Assembly: GCF_021556435.1 (NCBI RefSeq)
Contig: NZ_JAKGCU010000028.1
Location: 1-61,959 of the forward strand
Reading direction: 5' to 3'
DNA length: 61,959 bases
DNA from: Gordonia tangerina
Lineage (GTDB): Bacteria > Actinomycetota > Actinomycetes > Mycobacteriales > Mycobacteriaceae
The notes beneath the pieces were generated by a model. It was not told the origin of the DNA, did not search any database, and worked only from the letters and a program-made list of their open reading frames with translations. Positions 34,298-42,901 of this stretch are shown piece by piece; within the stretch, counting starts at the first letter, position 1; each line of letters starts with the position of its first letter. The translations under genes and the position numbers were made by a program.

Positions 34298-35760
34298 GAG
34301 ATTTCTGGGATGCGCGAGCTGTGTTGGCGCATGTGCAGCAGTTTGCTCGATCTCGTCGGGTCGCGCCCGAGGCGACGCTCGCCGCACTGATCCCTAGGGC
34401 TTTGGCCAGTGTGGACCCGAACATAGTGTTGCCGCCGGTGATTGGTGGCGCAGCTTCGCTGAACATGATTGTGGCAATGGTCGGGCCTTCCGGACACGGC
34501 AAGGGTGCGAGCGAGTCAGCGGCGCGAGCTGCAACGAATCTGCCGTCGATCGTCGAACTGCCGATCGGCTCTGGGGAGGGGCTCGCCCGCACGTTCGCTG
34601 CTAATAGCGAGGGAGAGCAGGAGGTTCGGGCGGCGATCTTCTCGGCCAGTGAGGTCGATTCGATCGCAGCGATCAGCAGTCGCACAGGGGCGACGCTCCC
34701 CGCGGTTCTGCGGCAGTTGTACTCGGGTGAAGCTCTCGGTTCCGCGAATGCGCAGAAGCACACCCGCGTCATCGTGCCGGCCCACTCCTATCGGGCGATG
34801 GTCGTTGTCGGTGTCCAGCCTGAAGCAGCGGCACCTCTGCTCGGGGATACCAAAGGAACCGCGCAGCGGGTGTTCTGGGCTCCTGTCGATGATCCTGACG
34901 CTCCCGACGTACGCCCAGAGGAACCCGCCAGGTGGAATGTGCCGCGAACACTGGTGGCTGGTGACCGGCAGACCCATCTTGAGTTGCCGGCCGACGCGTG
35001 GCACGCAATGGAATCTCATCACCTGGCGAAGCTGCGTGGAGAGAATGTCGATCCGCTCGATGGTCACAAGCTGCTGACACGAGCAAAAGTGGCAGCCGCG
35101 TTGATGGTGCTCGATGGGCGTATGTACGCCATCAGTCTGGAGGACTGGGAGTTGGCGGGCGTGCTGATGCGTCGGTCTGATTCGGTCCGTGCGCGAGTCG
35201 AAGCGACGATGAACGACCAGGCGCGGCGGGCCAATAGGGCGAAGGCTCGGGCGGCGGCTGATCGCGAAGAGATCATGGCTGAGCGCAAACTTCAGCGAGC
35301 TAAGGAGGCTGTCCTGCGGCGGCTGGGTCGGGACGGAGAGCTAGCGACGCGCGAGCTTCGGCACAAGATCAAGGCCGACATTCGGGAGCACCTTGAATCA
35401 GCGTTGGCCGAACTCGTCGACGCGGAGCAGATCGAAGAGATTTCAGTCGCTCGCGGCAAGCGTTACCGCGTGCTGGCGGGGGGTACACCGGTACACCGTG
35501 GTACACCGTCTCAGAAAGTGCCGCTGAGCAGCGGAGATGTCGGTGTACCTGATTCTGACGGTGTACCCGCAACTTCGGGAAAGCCGCAGGTCACAGACGG
35601 TGTACCAGATTTAGACGGTGTACCACCGCCGCTTGCGTTCAGCGGACGGCGACCTGCGGAAACACCAGAGGCGCACAACACGTGCAAGGTCTGCGGAGAC
35701 CCCTGCAAGCCCACCGTCTCCGCGCACGTCACCTGCCTCACCGACGGAGGTGCCGCATGA
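34294..35760 (+). CDS. P-loop ATPase, probable replicative helicase of the element
   Basis: This 488-residue protein has a Walker A motif GPSGHGKG at residues 64-71, an ATPase core to about residue 300, a basic helical region and a winged-helix-like segment (ATRELRHKIKADIREHLESAL). Residues about 400-455 are Gly-Val/Thr-Pro repeats encoded by a repeated DNA motif (see the array at 35482-35624). A Cys-rich tail CKVCGDPC follows. With the primase-polymerase it forms a two-gene replicon. It is related to DUF3987/RecA-like proteins, but the exact family is unsure. Confidence 0.75.
   Translation: MRDFWDARAVLAHVQQFARSRRVAPEATLAALIPRALASVDPNIVLPPVIGGAASLNMIVAMVGPSGHGKGASESAARAATNLPSIVELPIGSGEGLARTFAANSEGEQEVRAAIFSASEVDSIAAISSRTGATLPAVLRQLYSGEALGSANAQKHTRVIVPAHSYRAMVVVGVQPEAAAPLLGDTKGTAQRVFWAPVDDPDAPDVRPEEPARWNVPRTLVAGDRQTHLELPADAWHAMESHHLAKLRGENVDPLDGHKLLTRAKVAAALMVLDGRMYAISLEDWELAGVLMRRSDSVRARVEATMNDQARRANRAKARAAADREEIMAERKLQRAKEAVLRRLGRDGELATRELRHKIKADIREHLESALAELVDAEQIEEISVARGKRYRVLAGGTPVHRGTPSQKVPLSSGDVGVPDSDGVPATSGKPQVTDGVPDLDGVPPPLAFSGRRPAETPEAHNTCKVCGDPCKPTVSAHVTCLTDGGAA
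35482..35624. repeat. seven-copy 9-bp iteron-like array within the ATPase gene
   Basis: GGTACACCG occurs at 35482, 35490 and 35500. Its complement CGGTGTACC occurs at 35541, 35559, 35598 and 35616. The direct set is spaced 8 and 10 bp, the inverted set 18, 39 and 18 bp. It lies in the low-conservation C-terminal region of a replication protein, a common place for a satellite or plasmid origin. Confidence 0.6.
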
Positions 35761-36065
35761 AAGGGCAGAAGCGCCGGGAACCGGGCATCGTTTCGCTGCT
35801 CGCCGAGGTACTGCAGGCCGTGCCCGCGCTGCCTGCCGCCGCGTGTGTGGGGTCGGCGGATCTGTTCGACCCACGGGCGAACGGTGAGGCGGTCGAGGAC
35901 GCCACGTACCGGCACAACCGGGCAGCAGCCCTGTGTGGGCAATGCCCGGTTCTCGACGCCTGTCGGTCGTGGGCAGACTCCCAACCGGATCTCGACCGTG
36001 CGGTGATCGGCGGTCGCCTCCCGGATCAACCTGGTCGACCACGGAAGGGGGTGAGAGCAGCATGA
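35757..36065 (+). CDS. WhiB-family iron-sulfur transcriptional regulator
   Basis: This 102-residue protein has the WhiB four-Cys signature: Cys30, Cys60, Cys63 and Cys69 (CVGSADLF ... LCGQCPVLDAC). The usual G-V-W-G-G turn is degenerate (AVIGGRLP), followed by a basic tail. WhiB proteins bind a [4Fe-4S] cluster and regulate transcription with sigma factors; phage-borne members have been reported to interfere with host WhiB. The ATG overlaps the ATPase stop (ATGA), so it is coupled to the replication genes. Confidence 0.87.
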   Translation: MKGQKRREPGIVSLLAEVLQAVPALPAAACVGSADLFDPRANGEAVEDATYRHNRAAALCGQCPVLDACRSWADSQPDLDRAVIGGRLPDQPGRPRKGVRAA

Positions 36066-36223
36066 GCAAGCCACGGGATCAGCAACGTGAGCAACGCCCG
36101 CATGTGTGCCGGCGATGCTACGGGCCGTGTCGATCGCACAAGGGCAGCAAGCACGGTTGGACGTGCGAGCAGTGCTTGGTCGATTACCTCGATGCGCAAC
36201 GTCGGCCGAAGGATGCGGCGTGA
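36062..36223 (+). CDS. 53-residue Cys-rich small protein
   Basis: MSKPRDQQREQRPHVCRR... carries two Cys pairs (VCRRCYGPC and TCEQC), fitting a small zinc ribbon. GGGGGTGAGAGCAGC precedes the ATG, which overlaps the WhiB stop (ATGA). No family is recognised. The overlaps on both sides argue that it is a real gene. Confidence 0.62.
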   Translation: MSKPRDQQREQRPHVCRRCYGPCRSHKGSKHGWTCEQCLVDYLDAQRRPKDAA

Positions 36224-36639
36224 GTGCCCGCGCGCTGGGCACGGTGGTCCAGGTCGAGGATGAGGCGAGTTTGCGGTACCTGAAGTTCGCCGCGTTGGCC
36301 GCGTTGACCGAGTTCAAACGCCGCGACAAACAGCCACCTCCGGTGTTGACCGAGTTGTATCACGCTGCCGCTGAGGCGTACTCGAGTGTGGCCGAGTCGG
36401 GACATGAGGACGGACCTGAACCGCTTGTGGTGCAACCGTTGTCACCAGAGGAACTCATCGGGTCCGCTGAAGCCGCCACCATCCTCGGTGTCACGCAACG
36501 ACAGATCCGCCGCCTGAGTTCCACCCTCGACGGAGAACAGTTGGCCAACGGGGCCTGGGTTTTCCGCCGAGACACGGTGGAGGATTACAGACAGGAGCGC
36601 CGGGATGCACGACGACCTAGGAGGCAACCAGCGGCGTAA
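36220..36639 (+). CDS. helix-turn-helix (excisionase/MerR-like) DNA-binding protein
   Basis: This 139-residue protein starts at a GTG overlapping the previous stop (GTGA). The C-terminal part is an HTH_17-type domain: LIGSAEAATILGVTQRQIRRLSSTLDGEQLANGAWVFRRDTVEDYRQER. It could be a late-gene regulator or small-terminase-like DNA binder, being the last gene before the tape measure; both are guesses. Confidence 0.68.
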   Translation: MSARALGTVVQVEDEASLRYLKFAALAALTEFKRRDKQPPPVLTELYHAAAEAYSSVAESGHEDGPEPLVVQPLSPEELIGSAEAATILGVTQRQIRRLSSTLDGEQLANGAWVFRRDTVEDYRQERRDARRPRRQPAA

Positions 36640-36681
36640 GGTTTCGTGGCCATCAGGTGAGCTGTATGAGGTGGCAGCCTG

Positions 36682-39600
36682 ATGGCCACGGAGCTAGCGA
36701 CCGCGTATATCAGCATTCTCCCGGAGACCAGCAAGATCCCGCCCGCGGTGAATCGGGCTCTGGGGCAGGTGGATCGGCAAGCCGAACGGGCTGGTCGGTC
36801 GATGGGCACCAAGATGTCGGGTGCTCTCGGTACCGCGCTGAAGGGTGGGGCTGTTGCGGCTGCCGCTGCCGGTGGTGCGGCGATCGGAACAGCCCTTTAC
36901 AAGGGGTTTGATCGGCTGTCGGCGATTGACCAGGCCAAGGGCAAGTTGGCGGGCCTCGGGAACAGCGCCCAAACCACCGCTACTGTCATGGACTCTGCCC
37001 TCGCTTCGGTGAAGGGCACCGCCTACGGTCTCGGTGACGCCGCTACCATCGCGGCCTCAGCGATCGCCGCCGGCATCAAACCCGGCCAAGACCTCACCAA
37101 ATACCTGTCCTCGACTGCCGATGCCGCCTCGATCGCGGGGTCGTCGCTTTCGGAGATGGGTTCGATCTTCAACCAGGTCCAGACCGGGCAGCAGGCATAC
37201 ACCGATGATCTGAATCAGTTGGCTGACCGGGGTATCCCCATCTATCAATGGCTGGCCAAGGAGATGGGGGTTGCCGCCAAGGAGGTCAAAGGGCTTGCTG
37301 CGGACGGCAAAGTCTCGTCGGAGATCTTTTTCAAAGCGATCGACGCCAACATTGCCGGTGCTGCGTTGGAGTCGGGTAAGACGGTCAAGGGTTCGTTTGA
37401 GAACATGATCGCGTCGATGGGCCGCTTGGGTGCTGCGGTGGAGGGGCCGACGTTCGAACGTCTACCCGGTTTCTTCACCTCCATCACCGGCGGTATCGAT
37501 GCGCTGACCCCGAAAGCCGAAGCCCTGGCGACCGCGTTCGATGCGAAGGTGTTCGACGAGTGGGCACCGAAACTGCAGTCCGCGCTGGACACATTCCAAG
37601 CATCGGGGTCGTTGGATGACGCCCGCGAGGTGCTGGCGGGTCTCGGTGACGCGGTCGGTGACCTGGCACCCAGCGTCGGGCAGATCGCCACCGAACTCGG
37701 TCGCGCGTCGGCAGCGTTGGGGGTGTCGGGGTGGCAACTGCTGCTCGTCGCCCTGCAGGCCGGCACCACCACCCTGGAAATCCTCAACCCGCTACTGTCG
37801 ACGACCGCCAGTTTGATGGAAGACAACACCGGCCTGGTGACCGCGTTCATGGCCGGGTGGTTGGCGTTTCGTACCGTCCCGCGACTCGTCGGCGGGATCA
37901 CCAGCACACTCGGCCCGCTGGCATCCGGTTTGCGTACCGCGGGCACCAATGTGGGTGCGTTCGGGGAGGCCTATCGCACCTCGCTCGGCTATGTACGCCA
38001 AGCCAACCCGACACTCTCCACGGCCAACGCGCACCTGCAGGTGTTGCGGCGCAACGGCATGAACGCCACCGGTGCCATGTCGGCGTTGCGAGGTGGTGCC
38101 GGCCTCATGGCCGGTGCGCTCGGCGGGCCGCTCGGGTTGGCGTTGGCAGCCGGCGGGCTTGCGCTCGGCGCGTACACGACCCACCAGCAAAAGGCCGCCG
38201 ACCAAGCCCGCCGCCACAAAGAGATGGTTGACGCCCTGTCGGAGTCGATCAACTTCAACACCGGCGCACTCGACGAGAACGGCAAGAAACAGGTCTACCA
38301 GGGCCTCACCGAGGCGGGTGCGTTCGCCAACGCTCGCAAGGGCGGGGTCGCGGTCACCAGCGAACAAATCCAGGCGGCCGGTGAAGGCCAGCAAACCGCA
38401 CTCAACGAGGTCAACGCCCAGATCGACGAGGTGGTCCGTAACCGCGTCACCGCAGTCATCTCCGACCGGCAGCTCGATCAACTCAAGCAAGCTGGTATCT
38501 CGATCGACGAATACACGGCGGCGCTGCGCGGAAACGCTGACGCTCAGAAGAAGTTCGCCGACGCAGGGATCGGACGAGACTGGAATGTAGCTGCGAATGA
38601 TCTTGGCGAGACAGCCAAGGCCGCAGTCGAACTCGGTTACGCGCTCGGTGACTCGAATCAGAAGATCACCGAATCACGCGATGCCGCACGCCAGCAGGCC
38701 GAGGCGTTGGGCACCGTGCAGAAAAACTTCACCGCCCTCGCCGGCCAGTTCAAAGACCAGGGCCGAGGATTCTCGATCGAGGTCGACAACTCCCAGTTGG
38801 CGGGCACCGAGAACGCGCTCAAGCAGATGGGGTTCACCCTGCAGTCGCTGCCGAACGGTCAGGTGAAAGTCACCGCCGACACCGACCAGGCCACCGCACG
38901 CCTACAGACCGTCGTCGGCAACGTCGAACTGCTCAACGCGATCAAAGCCAACCCGCAGGTCGATCTGAACAAGGCGTCGTTCGACGCGAAGACCGGCGCA
39001 GCGCACGCCGCGCTGCTGCAGATCGACCGCACCTCGGTATCCGGTGAAGCGGGCCTCACGATCGACAAGTTGTTGCAAGGCTCCAACGTCTCGCTCAACG
39101 AGCTGATCAAACTCGATCAGACCACCGCGAACCCCAAGGTGGACATGCTGATCGACAAGATCATGGAAAAGGTCGGCATCGTCAACAAAGGCCTCGATGA
39201 CGCTGCGCGTGAACGCACCGTCAGTTTCCGAGTGCAGATGCCCGACGGTTCGTGGGGATCACCCGCCTACGCCGGGGACACCTACAGCGGCCCCGGCCGC
39301 GCCGAGGGCGGCTGGACCGGACCAGGCTCGAAATGGCAGCCCGCCGGCGTCGTCCACGCCGACGAGTTCGTGGTGAAGAAAGCATCACGCCGCGCCCTGG
39401 AATCAGCGATGCCCGGAGCCCTCGACTACATGAACCGCACCGGCGAATTCCCCTCCGCACTCGGCTACGCCGACGGCGGACGCGTCACCGCTGACGCGCT
39501 GAACCGGTTCCCCCGCGACGAAGGCTTGGAAGGTTCGCCCTATGTGTGGGCGGGGGTGCACTGGGGAGATTGCAGCGCAACCCAATCCGGCATTGCCCGC

Positions 39601-40860
39601 TACGCCGTCGGACTCGACCCCTGGGCGGGCCGCTCGTCCACAGCGGGGTTCGCCGCCTACCTACCGCAACTCGGCTTCCAGTTGGGTCGCGGCAACTCGG
39701 GGGACTACCGCATCGGCTGGAAGAACGGCGGCCCCGGCGGCGGCCACACCGCCGGCACACTGCCGGATGGCACCAACGTCGAAATGGGAGGTGCCCGCGG
39801 CAACGGCCAGGTCGGCGGGCAGGCTGCCGGTGCCGACGATCCGCAGTTCACCCAGCACGCATTCCTGCCCCTCGGCCCATCGTGGACCGACCCCGGCTCT
39901 GACGCCGGCGGCTACGTGCAACGCCCTGACGGAACGTGGGTGCAGGTTGCACCCGGTGCCGGGGACTACAGCACCAGCGGCACCACCTCCGGCCTCAGCA
40001 CCAGCGGCACCACGGCCTCGAACTCGCTGTCCGGTGGGCTCGGTGACGCCGCCAAAGCCGCGGTCGAAGGTCAACTCAAGTCGCTGTTCGAAGTGTTCTC
40101 CATCAACGACACCCCCGGTATCGCAGCAGCGGCAGCGGAATACGATCAGCAACGCCAGCAATCGTTGGGCACCAACCCCATCGGACAAAGCGGCACGAGC
40201 ATTCCGCCGGTCACCGACCCCGGTACCCAAACACCGGCACCCGGTGAAGACCTCGGCGGTGCCGCCGCAGGACTGCCGACGACCGGCAGCCCGATCAAAG
40301 ACGCCTTCCGGTCGGGCCTGCGGGAGGTGTGGCGGCAAGGGCAGCCGTGGACCGACACCGACTACATCATCGGCAAAGAGTCCTCGTGGAATCCGACCGC
40401 CCGCAACCCGCAGTCCGGGGCGTTCGGGCTGGCGCAGTTCCTCGGCACCACCAAAGACCAGTACCTGCCCGACGAGAACCCCGACCCACGCGTACAGGGC
40501 ACCGCCTACGACCGCTACGTCAGCGACCGCTACACCGACCCGGCCGGAGCCCGCGCCCACTGGGATCAACAGGGCTGGTACGACGTCGGCGGCGTCATCC
40601 ACCCTGGCACCACCCTCGTCCGTAACGGGCTGGGCCACAAAGAGACTGCTCTGCCGTTCGACCCGAACGACCTGAAACGGTCCCTCGACGCGGGCAGCAC
40701 CGCAGACCTCGGCGCGAAACTTGACCGCGTCATCGGGCTGCTCGAACTCGGACTCAAAGACCGCGGCCGCGTCACCTACAACGTCGCCGACGACCGCGCC
40801 CTGCAACGCGTCCAGAAACAACGCGACACCGCCCTCCGCGCCGGCCTCGCCAGCCTCTAA
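36682..40860 (+). CDS. phage tail tape measure protein with NlpC/P60-like and lytic transglycosylase-like domains
   Basis: This 1392-residue protein begins with a tape-measure N-terminal domain (GIKPGQDLTKYLSSTADAAS, GSIFNQVQTG, LADRGIPIYQWLA; residues about 70-260). Long helical and hydrophobic stretches follow (to about 880). An NlpC/P60-like region has Cys about 963 (HWGDCSATQSG) and His about 1022 (GGGHTAG). A lysozyme/SLT-like domain has the catalytic Glu about 1233 (GKESSWNP) and GAFGLAQF. It sets tail length and opens the cell wall during injection. It is the only recognisable tail gene in the element. AGGTGG precedes the ATG. Confidence 0.9.
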   Translation: MATELATAYISILPETSKIPPAVNRALGQVDRQAERAGRSMGTKMSGALGTALKGGAVAAAAAGGAAIGTALYKGFDRLSAIDQAKGKLAGLGNSAQTTATVMDSALASVKGTAYGLGDAATIAASAIAAGIKPGQDLTKYLSSTADAASIAGSSLSEMGSIFNQVQTGQQAYTDDLNQLADRGIPIYQWLAKEMGVAAKEVKGLAADGKVSSEIFFKAIDANIAGAALESGKTVKGSFENMIASMGRLGAAVEGPTFERLPGFFTSITGGIDALTPKAEALATAFDAKVFDEWAPKLQSALDTFQASGSLDDAREVLAGLGDAVGDLAPSVGQIATELGRASAALGVSGWQLLLVALQAGTTTLEILNPLLSTTASLMEDNTGLVTAFMAGWLAFRTVPRLVGGITSTLGPLASGLRTAGTNVGAFGEAYRTSLGYVRQANPTLSTANAHLQVLRRNGMNATGAMSALRGGAGLMAGALGGPLGLALAAGGLALGAYTTHQQKAADQARRHKEMVDALSESINFNTGALDENGKKQVYQGLTEAGAFANARKGGVAVTSEQIQAAGEGQQTALNEVNAQIDEVVRNRVTAVISDRQLDQLKQAGISIDEYTAALRGNADAQKKFADAGIGRDWNVAANDLGETAKAAVELGYALGDSNQKITESRDAARQQAEALGTVQKNFTALAGQFKDQGRGFSIEVDNSQLAGTENALKQMGFTLQSLPNGQVKVTADTDQATARLQTVVGNVELLNAIKANPQVDLNKASFDAKTGAAHAALLQIDRTSVSGEAGLTIDKLLQGSNVSLNELIKLDQTTANPKVDMLIDKIMEKVGIVNKGLDDAARERTVSFRVQMPDGSWGSPAYAGDTYSGPGRAEGGWTGPGSKWQPAGVVHADEFVVKKASRRALESAMPGALDYMNRTGEFPSALGYADGGRVTADALNRFPRDEGLEGSPYVWAGVHWGDCSATQSGIARYAVGLDPWAGRSSTAGFAAYLPQLGFQLGRGNSGDYRIGWKNGGPGGGHTAGTLPDGTNVEMGGARGNGQVGGQAAGADDPQFTQHAFLPLGPSWTDPGSDAGGYVQRPDGTWVQVAPGAGDYSTSGTTSGLSTSGTTASNSLSGGLGDAAKAAVEGQLKSLFEVFSINDTPGIAAAAAEYDQQRQQSLGTNPIGQSGTSIPPVTDPGTQTPAPGEDLGGAAAGLPTTGSPIKDAFRSGLREVWRQGQPWTDTDYIIGKESSWNPTARNPQSGAFGLAQFLGTTKDQYLPDENPDPRVQGTAYDRYVSDRYTDPAGARAHWDQQGWYDVGGVIHPGTTLVRNGLGHKETALPFDPNDLKRSLDAGSTADLGAKLDRVIGLLELGLKDRGRVTYNVADDRALQRVQKQRDTALRAGLASL

Positions 40861-40880
40861 CAGAACGGAACACCACCACC

Positions 40881-41336
40881 ATGCCCAAGTACTACATCAC
40901 CCCAGCACACGGCGAAGAAGTGCAGTGCCACTTCACCATCCCCCGCAAAGGCAAAACCAAACCCATCACGTTCACCGTGACCCGCATGGACTACATCAAC
41001 GGCCTCGACACCGCCCTGCTCGACTGGTCCACCGAACGCATGACACCCACCCCCGTCCTCGGCGACAACGGCGAACCCGTCCTCGACGAACACGGCCAGC
41101 CCGTCACCAACACCCCACCCGAGATCACCGACCGCGAAGCGATCCTCAACCACCTACGCCTCGCCGGCATCCCCGCCGCCACGCTCAAAGCGCTCGACAC
41201 CCTCACCAACGGCGAACTCATCCAGATCCACCGCGACTGGTCCCACGAGTCCACCAAACCCGTACCCGTCCGCTACTACGACCCCGACACCAACACGCTC
41301 TACGACGCCGACAAGAAGGAGATCACCAATGCCTAG
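40881..41336 (+). CDS. hypothetical protein next to the tape measure, possible tail-assembly protein
   Basis: This 151-residue protein has a beta-rich start (YYITPAHGEEVQCHFTIPRKGKTKPITFTVTRMDYINGLD) and a helical middle (REAILNHLRLAGIPAATLKALDTLTNGELIQIHRDW), a little like tail-assembly chaperones. Those normally lie before the tape measure with a frameshift; here it lies after. The 3' end overlaps the next gene by 8 bp. Confidence 0.6.
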   Translation: MPKYYITPAHGEEVQCHFTIPRKGKTKPITFTVTRMDYINGLDTALLDWSTERMTPTPVLGDNGEPVLDEHGQPVTNTPPEITDREAILNHLRLAGIPAATLKALDTLTNGELIQIHRDWSHESTKPVPVRYYDPDTNTLYDADKKEITNA

Positions 41337-41985
41337 CCACTACGACTCGATCAAGGGCGACATCACCGCCATCCGCAACGGACTCGACAACACCATCCGC
41401 AACATCCGATCCAACCCCAACTACAGCGACACCGGACGACGCCGCGAAATGGCCAAAGCCACCGTCGCCGCCCGCCGCGAAGCCGACCAACTCAAAGCAC
41501 AATTCACCACCCAACGCGCCGCCGAACGTACCCGCCTCGAACGCCAACTGTTCGGCGTCAACAGCAACGACCCATCCGCGGTCATCCTCATGCGCGACAG
41601 CCAAGACCGCGCCGCCAAACTCGACAGCAGCGACGACGCCACCGCCATGCTCGACCGCGCCCAGCAAACCGGCGACACCTACCTCGCCCGCGCCGTCGCA
41701 CAACGCGCCTCCACCCAAGGCTGGACCGACATCGTCAACACCTACGCCGACACCACCGGAACCCGCGACCTGTTCGACGCCCTCGCCGACAACCCCGACG
41801 GACGCAACACCCGTGTCGCCGACGCCATGGTCTTCCAAATCCCCGCACCCACCGAACTACGAGGCATGGCCGACCACGACCTGCAACACATCGCCGACAC
41901 CTACACCGAACAGGAACAGCACGACAGCAAACACCGCGCCCACATGAACAGCGGCGGCCTCGGCACCACCTTCTACCCCAGCTGA
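41329..41985 (+). CDS. hypothetical structural-type element protein
   Basis: This 218-residue, highly charged, mostly helical protein has a long N-terminal coiled-coil-like region (residues 5-75: IRNGLDNTIRNIR, MAKATVAARREADQLKAQF). A compact region follows (TYLARAVAQRASTQGWTDIVNTYAD). No family is recognised. Its place behind the tape measure suggests a virion or assembly role. Confidence 0.58.
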   Translation: MPSHYDSIKGDITAIRNGLDNTIRNIRSNPNYSDTGRRREMAKATVAARREADQLKAQFTTQRAAERTRLERQLFGVNSNDPSAVILMRDSQDRAAKLDSSDDATAMLDRAQQTGDTYLARAVAQRASTQGWTDIVNTYADTTGTRDLFDALADNPDGRNTRVADAMVFQIPAPTELRGMADHDLQHIADTYTEQEQHDSKHRAHMNSGGLGTTFYPS

Positions 41986-41988
41986 CCC

Positions 41989-42283
41989 ATGCACACGCAC
42001 CGCAACACCACCATCCGCGACCGCCACCGCAAAACCATCGCGCGTGACGCCCCACCCTGCGGCATCTGCGGCGGTGAGATCGACTACGACCTCACCCACC
42101 CACACCCACGCAGCTACGTTGTCGACCACATCATCCCCATAGCGAAAGGAGGACTCGACGAGCTGGCCAACAAACAGGCCGCTCACCGACAACCGAGACT
42201 GCAACCGCACCAAAAGCGACCGACTACCCCCACTCCCCGCACCACCACCCGCACGCACCTTCGTCACCTGGCGCACCTGGTGA
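41989..42283 (+). pseudogene. HNH endonuclease, frameshifted
   Basis: The ATG frame encodes a Cys pair CGICGG, then YVVDHIIPIAKGGLDELANKQAAH. The expected continuation DCNRTKSDRLP lies in another frame that ends at 42283. At the break the sequence looks like an insertion of 7 bp (CAACCGA, about 42186-42200) relative to a normal AAHRDCNR motif. Phage HNH proteins of this type assist terminase at cos. Sequencing error or a truly broken gene are both possible. Confidence 0.6.
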
Positions 42284-42392
42284 ACACCCAGGGGGAGGAG
42301 CCCCCAACCCCACCACCCGCCACTCAGGTCATTGGCGGGATCTCTCTCCCCGTCGTTTTTTCCACACCACCGTCACGTGTTCGGAGCAGTCT

Positions 42393-42683
42393 GTGGTGTG
42401 GGTGAACGGTGGTGCCAGCCGCACATCCAGTCCGCAATGGCGCAAGATCCGCCGCCGGCTGATCGCCGAAGACAACCGGTGCGCGCTGTGCGGTGCCGAC
42501 GGCCGCGAAGTACTGCTCGAAGCCGACCACATCGTGCCCGTCGCCCAGGGCGGCGACGACAGCCTCGGCAACGCCCGACTGTTGTGCCAGCCGTGTCACC
42601 GCCCCAAAACTGCACGTGAAGCGGCCTACGGTCGTCACGGACGGCGGACACGAGCACCACGCCAGCACCCCGGCCTGATCTGA
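42393..42683 (+). CDS. HNH endonuclease (phage type)
   Basis: This 96-residue protein has the HNH module: WRKIRRRLIAEDN, CALCGADG, LEADHIVPVAQGGDDSLGNARLLCQPCH. All the His/Asn/His and Cys positions are present, and the length is normal for gp74-like HNH nucleases that work with the large terminase in DNA packaging. The GTG at 42393 is used. It may have taken over from the frameshifted HNH just upstream. Confidence 0.83.
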   Translation: MVWVNGGASRTSSPQWRKIRRRLIAEDNRCALCGADGREVLLEADHIVPVAQGGDDSLGNARLLCQPCHRPKTAREAAYGRHGRRTRAPRQHPGLI

Positions 42684-42760
42684 ACTGAACCGCCGAAACG
42701 GTTCCAGTTTCGTACAGACAGTCAGGCCCTAAGCCATCCGTGGGCGTTGCGCCCTGGTTG

Positions 42761-42856
42761 GGGGTTCCCTCCCCAGGGGGCGGGGGGGGGGGTATCAGGA
42801 GGGGGTGCCGCCAATGCCATGAGGAGCGGTCACGGTCTGGAGGGGTTCCCTCCCCA
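42761..42856. repeat. G-rich tract with 15-bp direct repeat, possibly cos-like
   Basis: GGGGTTCCCTCCCCA occurs at 42761-42775 and again at 42842-42856. Between them are a GGGGGC block and a run of 11 G (42782-42792). The tract follows the HNH gene, where actinophages often keep a G-rich cos site. No gene is supported in 42684-42901. Confidence 0.4.
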
Positions 42857-42901
42857 TCTCATACCTACGGGGCCGGTCGTGATGCCGCACACTTGGTCTT
42901 T

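Noticed and set aside
42316..42361. Terminator with T-run after the HNH pseudogene
   Set aside because: The CCCGCC/GGCGGG stem is 16 bp away from the TTTTTT, so they do not form one terminator.
42740..42901. N-terminal extension of the right-end HTH protein
   Set aside because: The extension translates the G-rich tract into Gly/Pro/Ser-rich sequence; the real start is probably at 42902 or 42914.
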